From the NCBI RefSeq assembly GCF_949987515.2, contig NC_082694.2, positions 61,564,080 to 61,628,079 on the forward strand: a stretch of DNA of 64,000 nucleotides, given 5' to 3'. Positions 25,035-36,910 of the stretch are shown in pieces. The translations under genes and the position numbers were made by a program. The DNA comes from Delphinus delphis. Its lineage: Eukaryota; Chordata; Mammalia; Artiodactyla; Delphinidae. The notes below the pieces were generated by a model that had not been told where the DNA came from, did no database searches, and saw only the letters and a program-made list of their open reading frames with translations. Positions within the stretch are counted from its first letter, which is position 1. The number at the start of each line of letters is the position of its first letter.

Positions 25035-28000
25035 GTATCTGGAGTAGGGCACAGGTCTGAGAGGTCCCCAGGCTTCCCAGCACCCCACCCCGACCCCAGC
25101 AGAAGGCCTTGCACAGAGTAGATCAATGAATGAGTGAGTGATTTCTATGCAGAGAGAAGTGAAAGCTTTAAAAATTCAGATGTGGAGAATTCGACCTCTG
25201 AGAAGGAAGGCTTTCAATTTGTTATTCATGCATGCTTGGCTAGTCCACTGTTTCTTCCTCAAATAATTAATTGAGCTTTACTGGGGGTTGTCTCCAAAGC
25301 CCTCATACTGCCTGCGCCTTGCGGAACACAGTGTTACAGGAACCCTGCTTCACCAAATATATTTACCTTCCAGTCATCTACCATCTCCTACCCAGTGGTA
25401 TTTACACACTAAAGCGGCACTGCCATCTCTCATGTTAGTGCCATAGCCTGAAAGACGTTAAACACACCCACATTTTTCAGGAATTTCACAATTAATGTCT
25501 GGAATGTGTTTTGGATTATTCTTCAAAGGATGACATAGTTGCCCTAAGATGAATTCAATATTTTTCCCTTCTCCCATTTGTCATTCTTTAGTCTTCCCAC
25601 TCCATTACCTTTTTAGGGTCATCTGTTTTATCTATTTCCCCCCAACTTCAAAATTCTTGTCCCTTGCCTCCCCAAAATGTTCCCTTGTTCATCCAGATCA
25701 TTGCGTTTTAAGCAAGCCATACCAAACACAGAAACCTGCACCATATCACTAATACCTCCTACGACTGGCTGTAATGCCAGTTGTAATGTAAAGTCTAAGG
25801 ATTATTCAGACAGTTTTCTTCAAAAATTATTAATAATAAATAATATTATTTATTACAATAAATCAACCTGTATGTTCACCACTGCACTGCCAACAGACTG
25901 CTTATAGATTTTCCCGGTCACTGGTAAATACGTGTTAATGGCAGCAAAATCTCCAGACTTGCTATTTTTGCCCTTCTGGTGCTATGCGATTCATCTGTCC
26001 TTTGCCAAGTGTTTTATGTGACTGGACTCCTCAACGACAGTGAGGGCTCTGTAAGCTCGACAGTCAAAGTGAAGGTCATGAAGTCCTGTCATTTGTATAA
26101 GTGCAGTGAATAGTCTCTCCATGTTTTGTCAATATTTACTTTGGGGAAGAACTAATTATTTCCTTGTTTACTTACACTGGTTCCTCTTCCCATGCCGTAT
26201 TAACGTGATTTTATAGACCCTCTGCTTGCTTCTGTCCCTGGCATCTAAGAGCTCACTCTACCTAAAGACTTCTGAGATGGAAACTGGAACACCTTCCTCA
26301 AAAACAAGGAGCCCTGGTTTTTTAAATTTTTCTAACACCAGTATAGGAGGATTAAGTTTTCCCGTCCCCTCTTCTATTTAATTAGTAAAAATTAAAATCC
26401 ACGGACTCTTAACTCTAAGTCCTACGTTACAGAGGGATGAGAGGAGATCTGTGGCCGGTGCACAACCCAATGGTTTGGTGCACTCCCTGGCCTCCTAGAG
26501 CCTGCTCTCTGGGCCTTGCTCACCTCAGATCCTCCACAAACCTTCTTCCAAGGAGCCATCATCTCCAGTGACTGAAAAGAAACCATAACCTTCTAACGCC
26601 AACGGTTTCAGAAAACAACATTACATTCTTTGCTCTAAGTACCCAGCCCACATCCTTGGTTCTACTCACTGCCCCATGAGAAGTGGGTGGGAAGAAAAGT
26701 TAAAATACCTGGGGGAAATCAAAGGAGGACTGTGTTTTGAAAGAGACAGTTCTTAGATGGCAGTACTGAAAACACGGAAAGTTCAGTTCCATAAATATGA
26801 CGCCACTGAGTAAATAATCACTGGGAGAAAAAAAAAAAATGGTGCTTATCTGTGATAGCGATCACCTGGCTCTGATACAAAGTTCTCAGAGCAGAGCCAC
26901 TCCACAGTGCCCACCAGGTTCCAAATCACTCTGTTCTCACAAACTGTCAAACTCAGGCCATTGCTGCCTTTTCATTACTCAGAGAAGGCTGGTCATGCTC
27001 TCCCAGCCCCACCCCACCCCTTACAGAAGCATACTGAACTATTCCACAGAGGAGGACAAATGGTCCTCACCCCTCATCTCCAAATATAATCCTCACTGGC
27101 CAATCAAAACATTCTTCCTAGAAAAATCCCACTTCAGTAGTTTTTCAAAACTCTGTCTTTGATCTCCCAAACAGATCTCCCACCCAGTCTTAGCCCTCAG
27201 GAGTTCAGAATCCAAACTTATTTGTCTGGCTTCTAGACGATTTACCTAGAGGCAGGCAGCCTAACCAAGGAGCAGGCCACTTAGGAAGTTGCAAAGGACA
27301 ACAGGAAGACTCACCAAATCAGTGGAAATGGGAAAGGGATCTGTACCTTCCCAGGGGCCAGAAAGCACTTTATAGACAGAGCAGAGAAGAACGTAGGTAT
27401 CTGGCTCCCTGATCAACTTTAAAAATGCATGTAGCCAAAAATAATTTTTTTAAGGAATAAGTAAGTCAGGATTTACTTAGTAATGATCTAAATGATGCTG
27501 AAAAGAAGTCCAAGTGTATGTGTCACATGATTCACCCTTCACATCATTTAACTTTCAGAAAATATTTTTTCTTCAGTGTTCTTTCTATGGGGACGACTGT
27601 TCTTCCATGTATTCAATGCACATTCACTGAGAGCCTACTATGGGCCAGTGTGCCTTAAAAACCTAAGGCAGGGAGCCACAATTTGGAAGGGGTTCATTTC
27701 TGCCCCAATTTACCTAACTCACTTTGTGGACTGCAGTTAAAAACATGAGTTTGTTGGGGGGTTTTTTCCCTCACAAAGCCAGTATGGGGAATGATACAAA
27801 TAAAAATTACTGCAAGTTGGTAAATAGAGCAATGTAATTTGTATTTAAATTATATCATCGAAAGCAGGTAGATTAGTCACGGTAACATTTGTATACCATG
27901 CAATATGTTTTCTCAGTGTAGTCTATTAAGTAAGTTTTCAAAAGAGTTTTCATTAACAGATACAACCAGTAGGGGTCATTTTACTGCAAAAATTGCAGCA

Positions 28001-30029
28001 AAAGAGACTTCGACATGAATAAAATGTATCAATTCCTATTTCTGTTAGTTATGTGTTAATTTCTGAATAAAAATGGAAACTGAGGGAAACACTGGCCGCT
28101 GAGAAATTTCTTGCCAATTAACAGGAAAACAAAAGAGAAAGTCAGCACCTTCTAGATTATTACTGCCATGGAATGACTCCTCTAATTCTTAAAAAGAAGG
28201 AAGAAAAAGGCCACTGACTTATCCTGTTTTCCATAAATCTTGTAGTAAAGTGAAAATTCTTGGAATTTTAGACACCCTATTGAAATAGCTGTCTAAATCC
28301 AACCATTATATCATGCTAGGTAACACTGCCCTTCTTTGGGTTCATGGATTTAGAGTGCAACTTGACTGCTGCTTTTAGAGTTCTAAAAAACAAAATAAAA
28401 TTTAAAAATGCCCTGAGCACACGATTTTGGTAGCTGAAAACAGTCTGGCTAGATGGAAAGTGTTGCTAGAGAACACTAAATGAGATATCATCACGGTAAT
28501 AAATACTTCCAAGCATTTTCAAGGCTAATACCAAGTGCGTGGGGTGTTACCAGAAGAAACGAAGCTATGAGGGATCGCATCATTTCAGAGGAATGAAACA
28601 CTCACCAACAAACTGCCAAAATAACTCTATACTATGATACCAGAATGTTGGTGCCAAAACACTTGATTACCGTGAATGTTCCCTGAGCTCCACATTTCCT
28701 TCACCAGGAATCTATCATGAAGAAACAAAACAAGGGTTAGTCTTTAGAACCTTCCCAAGTCCTTCTCAGAGCAGTTTCTACCACATTTAACCTTGTTTCA
28801 GGTTGCTTGTTCTTTTTAGATTTATGGGAGGCTGGCTTAAGTAAATTACACAGTCCAAGTGGCAGGGTTCAAAGATGCATCTTTTCCTCCAACTCGTTCA
28901 GAATTCCCAAAGTCAAACACATAAAATGGTATCAGAAGTTAATCTCCTGGCCGTTTTTCTTTTTGTGAGAAATAAAAACGTTATGGGACTTAACACCAGG
29001 TGAGAGGCTTTTGTACTTGAAGCAAACAAACTCTTCTAATCCAATGTCCTAAGGGTGCAGTGGTGCACTTCCCTCCAAGAGTTCCCTTCACTCATTACTG
29101 CCCACTAGCCTCCAAACCAGAAAGGCCTTCCTGACTTTCCAGAACTGTCCAAACTTTAAAAACTGAACTTATCAATGAATATGCGTGTGTGTAAAGAAAA
29201 CCACAGAATGGAAGCCTTTTAACAGACCCATTTTATCCTTAAGGCTGCTACCTCCTTTCCCAGTATCTCAGCACAATAAACATACATACACACGTAAGGA
29301 TGCTTCAGAATAAACCCCTCCCTGGTCTCCTGCGCAGGCTGAGTACTAAGGAAGGGACGGGGCAGAGGGCACCTGTCCCGCCTCCTCTCCGTTCCTCCAG
29401 AAGTAAGGCTGCTGCGCTCTGCTCATACACCTGGATGCCCCAGAACAGCATCTCGCCCCAACATCAGCCCAAGCAGGGATCCCACTTTTAACTGGTGCTG
29501 AGTCCTTTTAATTTGGTATTAGCCAAATAAAAAGAACTCACTGCGTCTCTCTAGACCCCAAACCTCACCAGGCACCCCGAGGCCGAGGCCGGCGGGCAGG
29601 GCTTAAGGCCGACACCCATCAACAGTGGTTCTCCCAAGGAGGGAGGCTCCACTAATCTAATCTTTCTCCTTCCGTCAGACACCATGGTGCACAATACTTA
29701 AGTGCAGCAACCAGCAGAACACAAAAAAGAAGGAACCGGCAACACGATTGGAAACACGCGGATATCTGATCTTAAAAAGCTGCCACTAATAGAAACAACT
29801 TCTCACTCCTAGGTGCCGGCCCCCCGCCCCCGCCCCTTCATTCAAGAAAGAAAGCCGTTGACCGTTTTCAATAGGCAAACAAATGAGTAACCACCGTATG
29901 TAACTTCCACTGGGCTGACATATTCCGGGTCTGAAATTGATTTATATGCGCAGGAGGAGGAAGGGGGTGAAGGAAAAGCGCAAGGAAAAAATAATAAGAG
30001 TCACACAGGGAGTGTGAGCTGGAGACACG
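25035..30029. other. Intron stretch next to the promoter, no CHR SINE
   Basis: No recognisable young repeat over 5 kb. A possible old-repeat phrase occurs at 27615-27660 (CACTGAGAGCCTACTATGGG). From 29.3 kb the G+C content starts to climb toward the CpG island. No coding exon seen. Confidence 0.5.
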
Positions 30030-30498
30030 TCTCCTCCGCCAGCAGAAAATGGACTTTCGCGGACGCGGTGCAGCACTCGGTTCCACACTGCGCTAGTGCG
30101 GGGAGGTCGGCAGGGGCTGGACTCCCCGAGGGGCTCGCGACAGCCTCCGCAGTGCCCCCTGCCCGCGGAACCCTCACCTCCGGGCGCACGGCCGGGCCAC
30201 CCCACCCAGCCCCAGCCGAATGGGCCACACGTGTGCGCGTCTGTGCGCGGCCAGGGTCGATCCCCCACTCGCCGGCCCCCACCCACGAAATCCAACCTCG
30301 CCCGCGGCTGACCAAGCGTCAGGGGGAGCAGCGAGCGGGAACCAAGGGACGCGGGGCTCTCTCCCGGGGGTGGCGGGCGCCCCTCCTCCCGAGGAGCCCT
30401 CTCTCCTCGGGAAAGTCTCGGGCAAACTTTGCTCGGCGCAACCAGCGCCGAGGGGGCGGCGCGGGCCAGGTGGAAGGGGGCCAGCGGCTGGCGACCTT

Positions 30499-30506
30499 AC
30501 CTTCGC
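30499..30506 (-). other. CRIM1: CRIM1 exon 1 splice donor
   Basis: On the minus strand the sequence reads GAAG then GTAAGG, a strong GT donor. It leaves the reading frame in phase 1 after the codon for Glu110. Reading on past it gives an arginine-rich non-conserved tail, which supports this boundary. Confidence 0.93.
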
Positions 30507-30831
30507 AGACGCCCACTTCGTACTCGGTGATGGAGTCGCCATTGAGCGGGGGGCGGATGACACAGCGCAGCCCCCGGTCGCAGGCTCCGTGGAGCCCGTA
30601 GGCGCCGCCGCAGCTCTCGTTCCTCTGGCGGGCGCACATGTAGCAGCAGCCGCAGACGCCCTGCACGATGCTCCCGGGGCAGCTCCTGGGCTCTTCGCAC
30701 TTGGACTCGTCGCAGGGCAGGCAGACCAGCGCCCGGGTGCCGGAGCGCGCCAGCAGCAGCAACAGCCCCAGCAGCGAGACCAGGAGGTGCCCGCAGCCGG
30801 CCAGCCCCCTGCCCCCCGCCACCAAGTACAT
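30501..30831 (-). CDS. CRIM1: CRIM1 exon 1 coding part (first 110 codons plus one base)
   Basis: CRIM1 is a type I membrane glycoprotein. By family knowledge it binds TGF-beta/BMP ligands through von Willebrand C repeats and carries an N-terminal IGFBP-like module. Seen here: residues 1-34 form a signal peptide with a long leucine core (cleavage probably after GTRA). Residues 37-109 are cysteine-rich, including the IGFBP-type GVCGCC motif near 58-63 and a possible N-glycosylation site NES at 71-73. The exon ends GTCTGCGAAG followed by a consensus GTAAGG donor (phase 1), so the reading continues into exon 2 beyond the left edge. The ATG at 30831 has A at -3. No other ATG occurs on this strand for more than 500 bases upstream, and an in-frame TAG lies at 31035-31033, so the start is secure. 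No VWC repeats, transmembrane segment or further CRIM1 exons were found in the window. Confidence 0.96.
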
Positions 30832-31345
30832 CCTCCTGCGCCGCCGCCGCCTCCTCCTCGCAGCCGGGCCGGGAGCGGGGCGGGCGCCCTCCCCTGCGCG
30901 GGGCACACGCGCCGCCGCCGCCGCACCCGCAGCCCGCGGTCCTCGCCGCCCCCCTCGGGGCCCCCGGGGCGCGCCTCCCCTCGCGGGGCGAGGCCCCCGC
31001 CCCCCGTGCGGGCCGCGCCGACCCCGAGCCCACTAGCGTTGGCGCCAGCGGTGGCTTCCCCTCCTCCTCCTCCTCCCGGGAGGGAGGGGGAAAATAGAAA
31101 AAAAGTTTCCTCCCGGCAGCTCCGGTTCAACCCAAACTTCTGGCGGCGGCGGCGGCGGCGGCTGCGCTCGGCTCCAGCCCCGGCTGGCGGCGCCTCCTCC
31201 CTCTCCTCCTCCGCGTCGGTCGGCCCCGCGGCGGTGGCGGTGGCGGCGCAGCCTCCGGGCCGGTCCCCGCCTCCCGAGCTGCCGAGTGGGCGCGGTGGCG
31301 CAGCAGAAGGTCCGCGGCGTCCGCTCCGCGCGCCCGGCTCGCCTC
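30832..31345 (-). promoter_or_regulatory. CRIM1: CRIM1 5' leader and proximal promoter region
   Basis: This very GC-rich sequence lies directly upstream of the CRIM1 ATG. It has no ATG on the minus strand, has an in-frame TAG at 31035-31033, and carries runs of GCC/CGG triplets, including seven GGC units (plus strand) at 31142-31162 and shorter runs at 30840-30851 and 30911-30922. Several GC boxes are visible. The transcription start cannot be placed from sequence alone, so the split between leader and promoter is inferred. Confidence 0.6.
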
Positions 31346-31372
31346 ACTCCTGCGCCGCTCCTCCGGGCGCTT

Positions 31373-31378
31373 GTTTAT
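31373..31378 (-). promoter_or_regulatory. TATA-like element (weak candidate)
   Basis: The minus strand reads CATAAA within an otherwise GC-only stretch. If used, it would place a start near 31345 and a leader of roughly 515 bases. CpG-island promoters usually lack a working TATA box, so this is only a candidate. Confidence 0.25.
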
Positions 31379-31473
31379 GGCTCGAGCCTCGGCCGCTCCG
31401 GCTGCGCCCTCCCCCATCCTACCTCATCCCCCAACCCGCGCCCCCCCCCCCCCACTCCGCGCCGCGCGCCGCT

Positions 31474-31478
31474 CATTG
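31474..31478 (-). promoter_or_regulatory. CCAAT box (NF-Y type)
   Basis: Plus-strand ATTGG gives CCAAT on the CRIM1 strand in the context AGCCAATGAG, close to the NF-Y consensus. It is about 100 bases upstream of the TATA-like element and is surrounded by GC boxes. NF-Y sites work in either orientation, so it could serve either direction of transcription. Confidence 0.45.
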
Positions 31479-31699
31479 GCTGCCCCCCCACCCCGCCCGG
31501 TCCGGCCGGCCCCCTCCCCCCTCCTCTGCCCTCCCTCCCCGGCGGCCGGGCCCTTCCTCCCTCGCACGCCTCCTCCTCCAGGCCTCCCCCTCCTCCTTTT
31601 GCGCCTGCTGGAGCCCGGCGCACAGAGCCGGCCCTGCGGCCGAGTCTTCGCGCGCCTCTGCGGCTCGGGCATCGCCGGCGCGCTGCGGCTCCGGGCGCA

Positions 31700-32067
31700 C
31701 CCGGCAAGCCGCGAGAGTCGCGGCGTCCCGAGCGCCCGCCAGCCCCGGGGCCACCGTGGCTGACCTGGGAGCCCCGAGGGCGAGACGGCTGCACCTCTGG
31801 GGCCGGCTTTGAGTTCGGAGAGTGGCGGGGAACCCGGAGCTCGGGGCCGAGGGGATTGCTGCAGCCCTTGGCTGGGGCACCCGCCGGATCGAACCCGGGG
31901 AAAGGGAAGCAAATGCATGGAACCTCCGCAAAACTGGATGAGAATCCATCTTCCACTCGAGCTGGGAATAGACTTTGTAAAAGATATTATGTAATGGAGT
32001 CTCGGGAAGCTCGAGACGCCTCCAGCGAAGCTGCTGGTGAATTAATTAAGTGCTTTAAATGGTCTAG
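31700..32067 (+). ncRNA. Possible first exon of a divergent lncRNA
   Basis: The plus-strand edge of the island runs into CTAG followed by GTAAAT, a plausible splice donor at 32067/32068. No conserved protein is encoded. In human a divergent non-coding transcript is annotated at the CRIM1 promoter (my recollection), so an antisense-direction exon here is reasonable. The start given is arbitrary, and neither exon nor transcript is proven by sequence. Confidence 0.25.
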
Positions 32068-35000
32068 GTAAATATTCCGGGGGGTGGGGTGGGGAGAACT
32101 GTTGGGGGCCGCTGTAGCTTGAGTTGCGTTTTAACTGTCCACATCCTGTATGTTTTGTCGCTCTGCAGTCTGTGCCGAGGTGCTACGTTAAGGGAGGGGG
32201 CGAATGGAAAGTGGACGTGAATTTTTCTCCCTTGAGTAAGGCCGAATACTGGATTACTACAAGTCTTGACATGATTAGACCTGCATATCCCATGCATCAT
32301 TAATGTCATCTGACATTGCCCTTTTTTTCCCCAAGCTCATGGACAAAAGTGGTGGGTTTTAATTTTTTCATTTATTGTGAATGTGCTAATAAAGATGTTC
32401 TTTGTGTTAAACCAAGTAAAGAAGCAGCTGAAGTGATGCAAAATGCATCGTGTGGGGATTGTTTCTCATCTATAGCTGTCAGAAAAGCTTCTCGAAATGA
32501 TAGGCTCTGTAATGGCCCACCATTCACAGGATGTGTTACAGGGTCAATAATATTAGTGAATTAACAAAAAGTGACTTGGATCAGTGTGGGAAAAAAAAAA
32601 TTTAGATCTTGTGGCAGGTGTGAGATGGGAATGGCCGGCCGACCTTTTGATCCAAGATGGTCTGGCTGCAGGAAGGTGGCAGCCAAGTGGATCTGAAAAT
32701 CGTGACTAATGAACCCGAAGTTAATAGCAGGGCAGTGTAAGGAGAAAAGAAACAAAGATGCCTTTGACATCTTATGTTTGCAGAACTAATTTATACTTCT
32801 TATAAATATTTTGGTTTAACCACTCTAATCCTAAACGGAAAAGCCAAAGATACCAGTGGAATAGTCCCCAGTCACTGGCATCAGAAAACTAAACATTTCT
32901 CCAATCATATTTCTTTGTCCTGAGGAGGGGAAGAGGCTCATTAATTATCACTGATTATCAGAGAGTAATAGAGAAAACATTCAACAGTGGAAAGGGGGGA
33001 GTGAGCACCCCATTTTCTGGAAGCATTTAAAGAGCTGTCGACATGACTAGTTTCCAGGGAGGTTGTAGAAACAATTCCTGCATTTGTGTAGGACATCAGG
33101 TTAGACGACCTCCAAAGTACCTCATACCCTAAATTTCTATAATTATAAGTATTAAGTAGTAAAATCATTTAAAATATGCTAGGTATTCTATTAGCAAAAT
33201 GTAAGAAAAATAAAACACAACACTGTTAAACATGATCGTTTCTTGTACCCTAACAAGGCACCAGAACTCCACTGTGGGATTTGCCAACAAACTGTCATCA
33301 TTGAGCTGTGTTAAAAGGCCCTTTCCACTCTTGCAGAGGAGGTTATCTATATTTCTGTTCAAATGCAAGTATAAAGACATTATTAAAATGTAGCAAGTAA
33401 CATTGTGGGACTCAAAAGGAAAAGCCAAGGTCAGGCAATGGAAAAAAATACAGAAGTGAGAAAGCTACAGTAGGTTGAAAAAAGAGAGTAATAATCATTG
33501 CCATGGTCTTGCTTTTTTGTCTGTTTATTTTTAAAGGCAATATATTAAAGGTTAGGGAAAGCTACAGATTGAACACAGGCAAGGGACAATGTAGACAACC
33601 CATGGTTCCTGGGATTCTGGAGGTAGAACCTCCTGCAAGGTAGATAGACACAGGTGATAGTCTGACTTCTCATGGGAATTCAAGTCAGACTAAGTTGAAT
33701 GTAATAGCTGAGAAAATTCAAGTTACATGTGGTCCTTTGCCATAGAATTAATAGAGAAACAAAAGAGAAAACAAGCATAGTTCCTTAAAGCCTATAACTA
33801 GTGGCAAATAAGAAACCTGCAAGGGCCTGGCAGCTTATCTGAAACCAGTGTGTGAACTAGGAGCTCAGTTACGAAATAGCTGTTTCCTCTCTGGGATCTA
33901 GGAGGGACCATAGGTGGCCAGAAGCCAAGGCAATGAGATTGGGGCTCAAACACAAAAGGATTCCCTCATCTTCAGAAACCAGACTAAGGATACAGAAGAG
34001 GTTAGGTGGGCCCAACATGATGACTACTGGGGGTCAAGGGAGAAAGAGGACTGGGAGGGATTACATAGATCCTGAAAGGCATGTACAAATATAAGAGTTA
34101 GAAGTATACACGGAATATAGTTTAATGCCTCCTCTTCTGGGAAGCATCTTGAGCTTATTCCCTTAGCTATTCTATAACATTTTATAAGTACTTCTGCTTA
34201 TAACATTTACCATGTTATGTTACAAATGTTTATATATATATGTATATATAAATAAAATATATAAATAAATATGTTGTATTATAAGTCTTTCTCTAAATAG
34301 CTCTGATTCACCCCCATTAGATTGTCAGCTCATTGGAGAGGCCAGGACTTATAAGAATGCATGCATGCAGGAGTGAGTTGACAAAGAGAAGCATGGAAGA
34401 ATTACAAACAAAAAGATATTTGAACATTTCTGTCTGTGGCCCTTCTCTCTTGGTTTTAGGAAATACCTCTTTAAAAAAAAAAAAAGCACTATGGCTGGTT
34501 GGGGCAGGAGGGAGTCCTCCAAACTGGGGATAAAACAAAAAACCCACAGGTCTGAAAGGAAAAGGAATCAGAATATGTGGTTGGTGGAGGTCTGGAAGAA
34601 GAGAAAGTCCGCCCCCTATTGGCCATTGTGGGGGTCGGATGGGAGGGGTTTGCTAAATTGTTGAAAATGTCTGAGAAGCAAAGTGCCCAGCTGGGGGCCT
34701 AGCAGTAAGTGGAAATGAGAGGGCAATAGACAGACTGCTAGTGTTAGAGCCCTCCTCCTTAGATACAATGTCTAGCCCAGCCTCTCCACTGTAGTCAACT
34801 CTGGGAGGTGCGTGCTGTGCGTGTTTTCTCTTCCTGAAACTAAAATAGAAATGTAGACGTTATCTTTTGAGTCAGATACACAGACTCTTAGAATTGAGCT
34901 GCAAAAAAAGTGTCATTGTTTTATAAAGATGTTGCATACATACTAGAAAAATCTTTGAAGAAGCCAGGACAACAGCAAGCCTGACTTCTTTCACCCTCTT

Positions 35001-35604
35001 CCCCCCACCTCTCTGCTCCCCCTCAACTGGGATCAACTGTGCATGGATTCTCAGTTATCTAGGCTTAGGCCATTTCAGTGACATAGGATCCCTAGTTTGG
35101 GGGCTAAGCGTCTGATCTTGGGCTCTGAACCTGGTACTTGGACTCATTTTTATTAAGGGGGGAGGCAGTTCCTGTCTTATCTGCCCCGCCCATGTATGGC
35201 AGCTGCTTCAGAGCTGGCAAGGATGTGCACAGAACAGAGATTCTCTTTAAGGTTTGGCCTAGGATCCTGTCTCCCTTGCTCATCCCTTCTGAATCTGTTT
35301 CCCCTTCTGTAACATAGAGACCAGAATGCAGAGGACCAACCACACGGGGCACAGAGTGGATAAAATTGCTGTTCTCCTTTTCTGTTGTCATTTTTAGAGT
35401 CCTTCTCCTTGAGAGTCTCCTTGGGCTTTATGCTTGAGCTGGGATCCCTGCTCTGTGATATCTCAGCACCTATTCCTATGTAGCATCTGCCTGACCAGAT
35501 ATTTGCTTTTCTTCTTCTTCTGATCGTTCAGTTGGTCCCACTTTGGCAGTCTGTCTAATCTTGGGCCGTTTGTGATATTTTCTCGGACTCATTCCAGTCA
35601 AAGA
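32068..35604. other. Upstream flank, no named repeat
   Basis: AT-richer sequence beyond the island. A 15-base palindrome-like element (GATGC, five bases, GCATC) lies at 32435-32449. A TA/TATATA simple stretch lies at 34228-34275. An open frame at 32316-32564 has no recognised homologue. No CHR SINE. Confidence 0.45.
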
Positions 35605-35880
35605 CTTATTTTCAAGGGTAGTCATTAATAATGATAATAATAATAGGTAACTTTATAGAGTGCTTGCTAATAAGCACTTCATATGGCTTATGTTAATTAA
35701 TCTACAGAATAGCCCTATAAGGCCAATGCCTTATAGTATCTCCAATGCGTTATGTTTTCTCCACTTTATAGTTGAGGAATCGCAGGTGCAGGAGGTTGTG
35801 TGATTTGCAAGGGCTCAGAGCTGTGTGAGTGGCTTTCTGGTTTGGAACCTAGTGTGTTAAACTGCCTCATGCAGTAAGTT
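35605..35880 (-). mobile_element. MIR SINE
   Basis: Begins with (TAA)-type repeats, then GAGTGCTTGCTAATAAGCAC, AGAATAGCCCTATAAGGCC, TATAGTTGAGGAATCGCAGG and GGTTTGGAACCTAGTGTGTT. Confidence 0.72.
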
Positions 35881-36054
35881 GGGGAATGGCAAGTTGCTTT
35901 TCTTTGCAGTTTTATTGTTTTTTGTGGACCTACTTTAAATTGTTACTATCTATGAGGGTATCTTGCCTTCTTCCCTAATTTGCATATGAAAAATAGTGAT
36001 TAGTGTTTTTTCTAAAAATGGAAATAGCTCCATTGTTTTCCTAATTACTAAATT

Positions 36055-36300
36055 ACAATATTTATGTAGTGTTTCCTTTATGCATATTGACTGATTGCCT
36101 GGCTATAGTACCACTTCTAATCCTCACTCCAGCCTGATGAGGTAGGTACAAAATTACTTCCATTTGGCAGGTAGGGAACCAGAGACACAGAAAGGTTAAA
36201 TAATATGCCCAATATCATATTTATTTAAAAGGAAAATTGGGATTCAAAACCAGGCAGTGTGGCTCCAGAATCCACATTGTGCAATACTACTCCTAATATA
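36055..36300 (-). mobile_element. MIR SINE
   Basis: TAATCCTCACTCCAGCCTGA, TTTGGCAGGTAGGGAACCAG and GATTCAAAACCAGGCAGTGT follow the reverse MIR order. Confidence 0.7.
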
Positions 36301-36349
36301 TATTCTTTACAAATACATGCCCATTGAGGGGGAGGGGGAGAAAATATAC

Positions 36350-36910
36350 GTTTTTTTAAAAAAGAAAAGAATACCACCCATAATCCCACCGTTGAGATAT
36401 TAACCACTCTAATGACATTTGTTATACGTCTTGAAGCCTTCTTTTCTCCTTTGAAGTATAAAATAGAAGATGGAATACTCATCCTAATTTATAATTGCCT
36501 TTTCGCTTGTCTGTATACATAGCATATTGATCTTTAGGATCAATAACTGCATCCTTCTTACCACTGAATATTATTTCATTGAATGGGTGTATTATGTTAT
36601 ACTTAATCATGACATAATAATATACTTTTAGGATTTTTTGTTTGTTTTATATTTTCACTGTCATAAACAAAGCTGCAGTGGGTTCCCACTTAGCCAAATT
36701 TGCAAATTGTCTAGTGATTTTCTTTGGCCAGTTCCTAAATTGGAAGTGATAATTGTGGGTCCAAAAGTATGCTCTTTTTTCACAGGCGTTGCCAGATTGC
36801 CTTCTGCAAACTCTTATCAGCACACATTCCCTCCAACACTTAGTGAAAGTGCTCATCTCCCCAGTGCAGAGGGCCCTCGGGTTAAAAACCTTTCCCTGTT
36901 CCTTGGAAAG
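36350..36910 (-). mobile_element. Ancient L1 (L1ME-like) 3' fragment, antisense
   Basis: CCCATAATCCCACCGTTGAG, TCATAAACAAAGCTGCAGTG and GTTGCCAGATTGCCTTCTGC match the antisense 3' region of old mammalian L1s. Boundaries approximate. Confidence 0.6.

Larger units (their letters stand above)
1..30500 (-). other. CRIM1: CRIM1 intron 1 (5' part)
   Basis: All sequence downstream of the exon 1 donor within the window lies inside the first intron. No open frame on the minus strand resembles later CRIM1 exons, which would show the VWC cysteine pattern. The intron therefore exceeds 30.5 kb, and its acceptor is outside the window. It contains CHR SINEs, L2, MIR, MER5A and an L1 fragment, listed separately. 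Confidence 0.9.
30030..31890. promoter_or_regulatory. CpG island over CRIM1 exon 1
   Basis: CpG dinucleotides and G+C rise sharply near 30030 and fall away near 31890, with AT-rich sequence on both sides. The island covers the start of intron 1, the coding exon, the leader and the upstream promoter. Long open frames on both strands here (one plus-strand frame is over 500 codons) are by-products of low stop-codon frequency in GC-rich DNA. A 14-base C run occurs at 31440-31453. Confidence 0.92.

Noticed and set aside
30319..30906. Extension of the CRIM1 exon upstream to GTG and downstream past the donor
   Set aside because: The upstream part lacks an ATG and is poly-arginine from GCC repeats. 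The downstream part follows a strong GTAAGG donor, and the true protein leaves the reading there.
30220..31812. Open frame of 530 codons on the plus strand across the CpG island
   Set aside because: Composition is Pro/Ala/Arg/Gly-rich low complexity, antisense to the CRIM1 exon. It results from rare stop codons in GC-rich DNA and resembles no protein family.
32316..32564. 82-codon plus-strand frame upstream of CRIM1
   Set aside because: No recognisable domain and no start or splice support; more likely non-coding flank.
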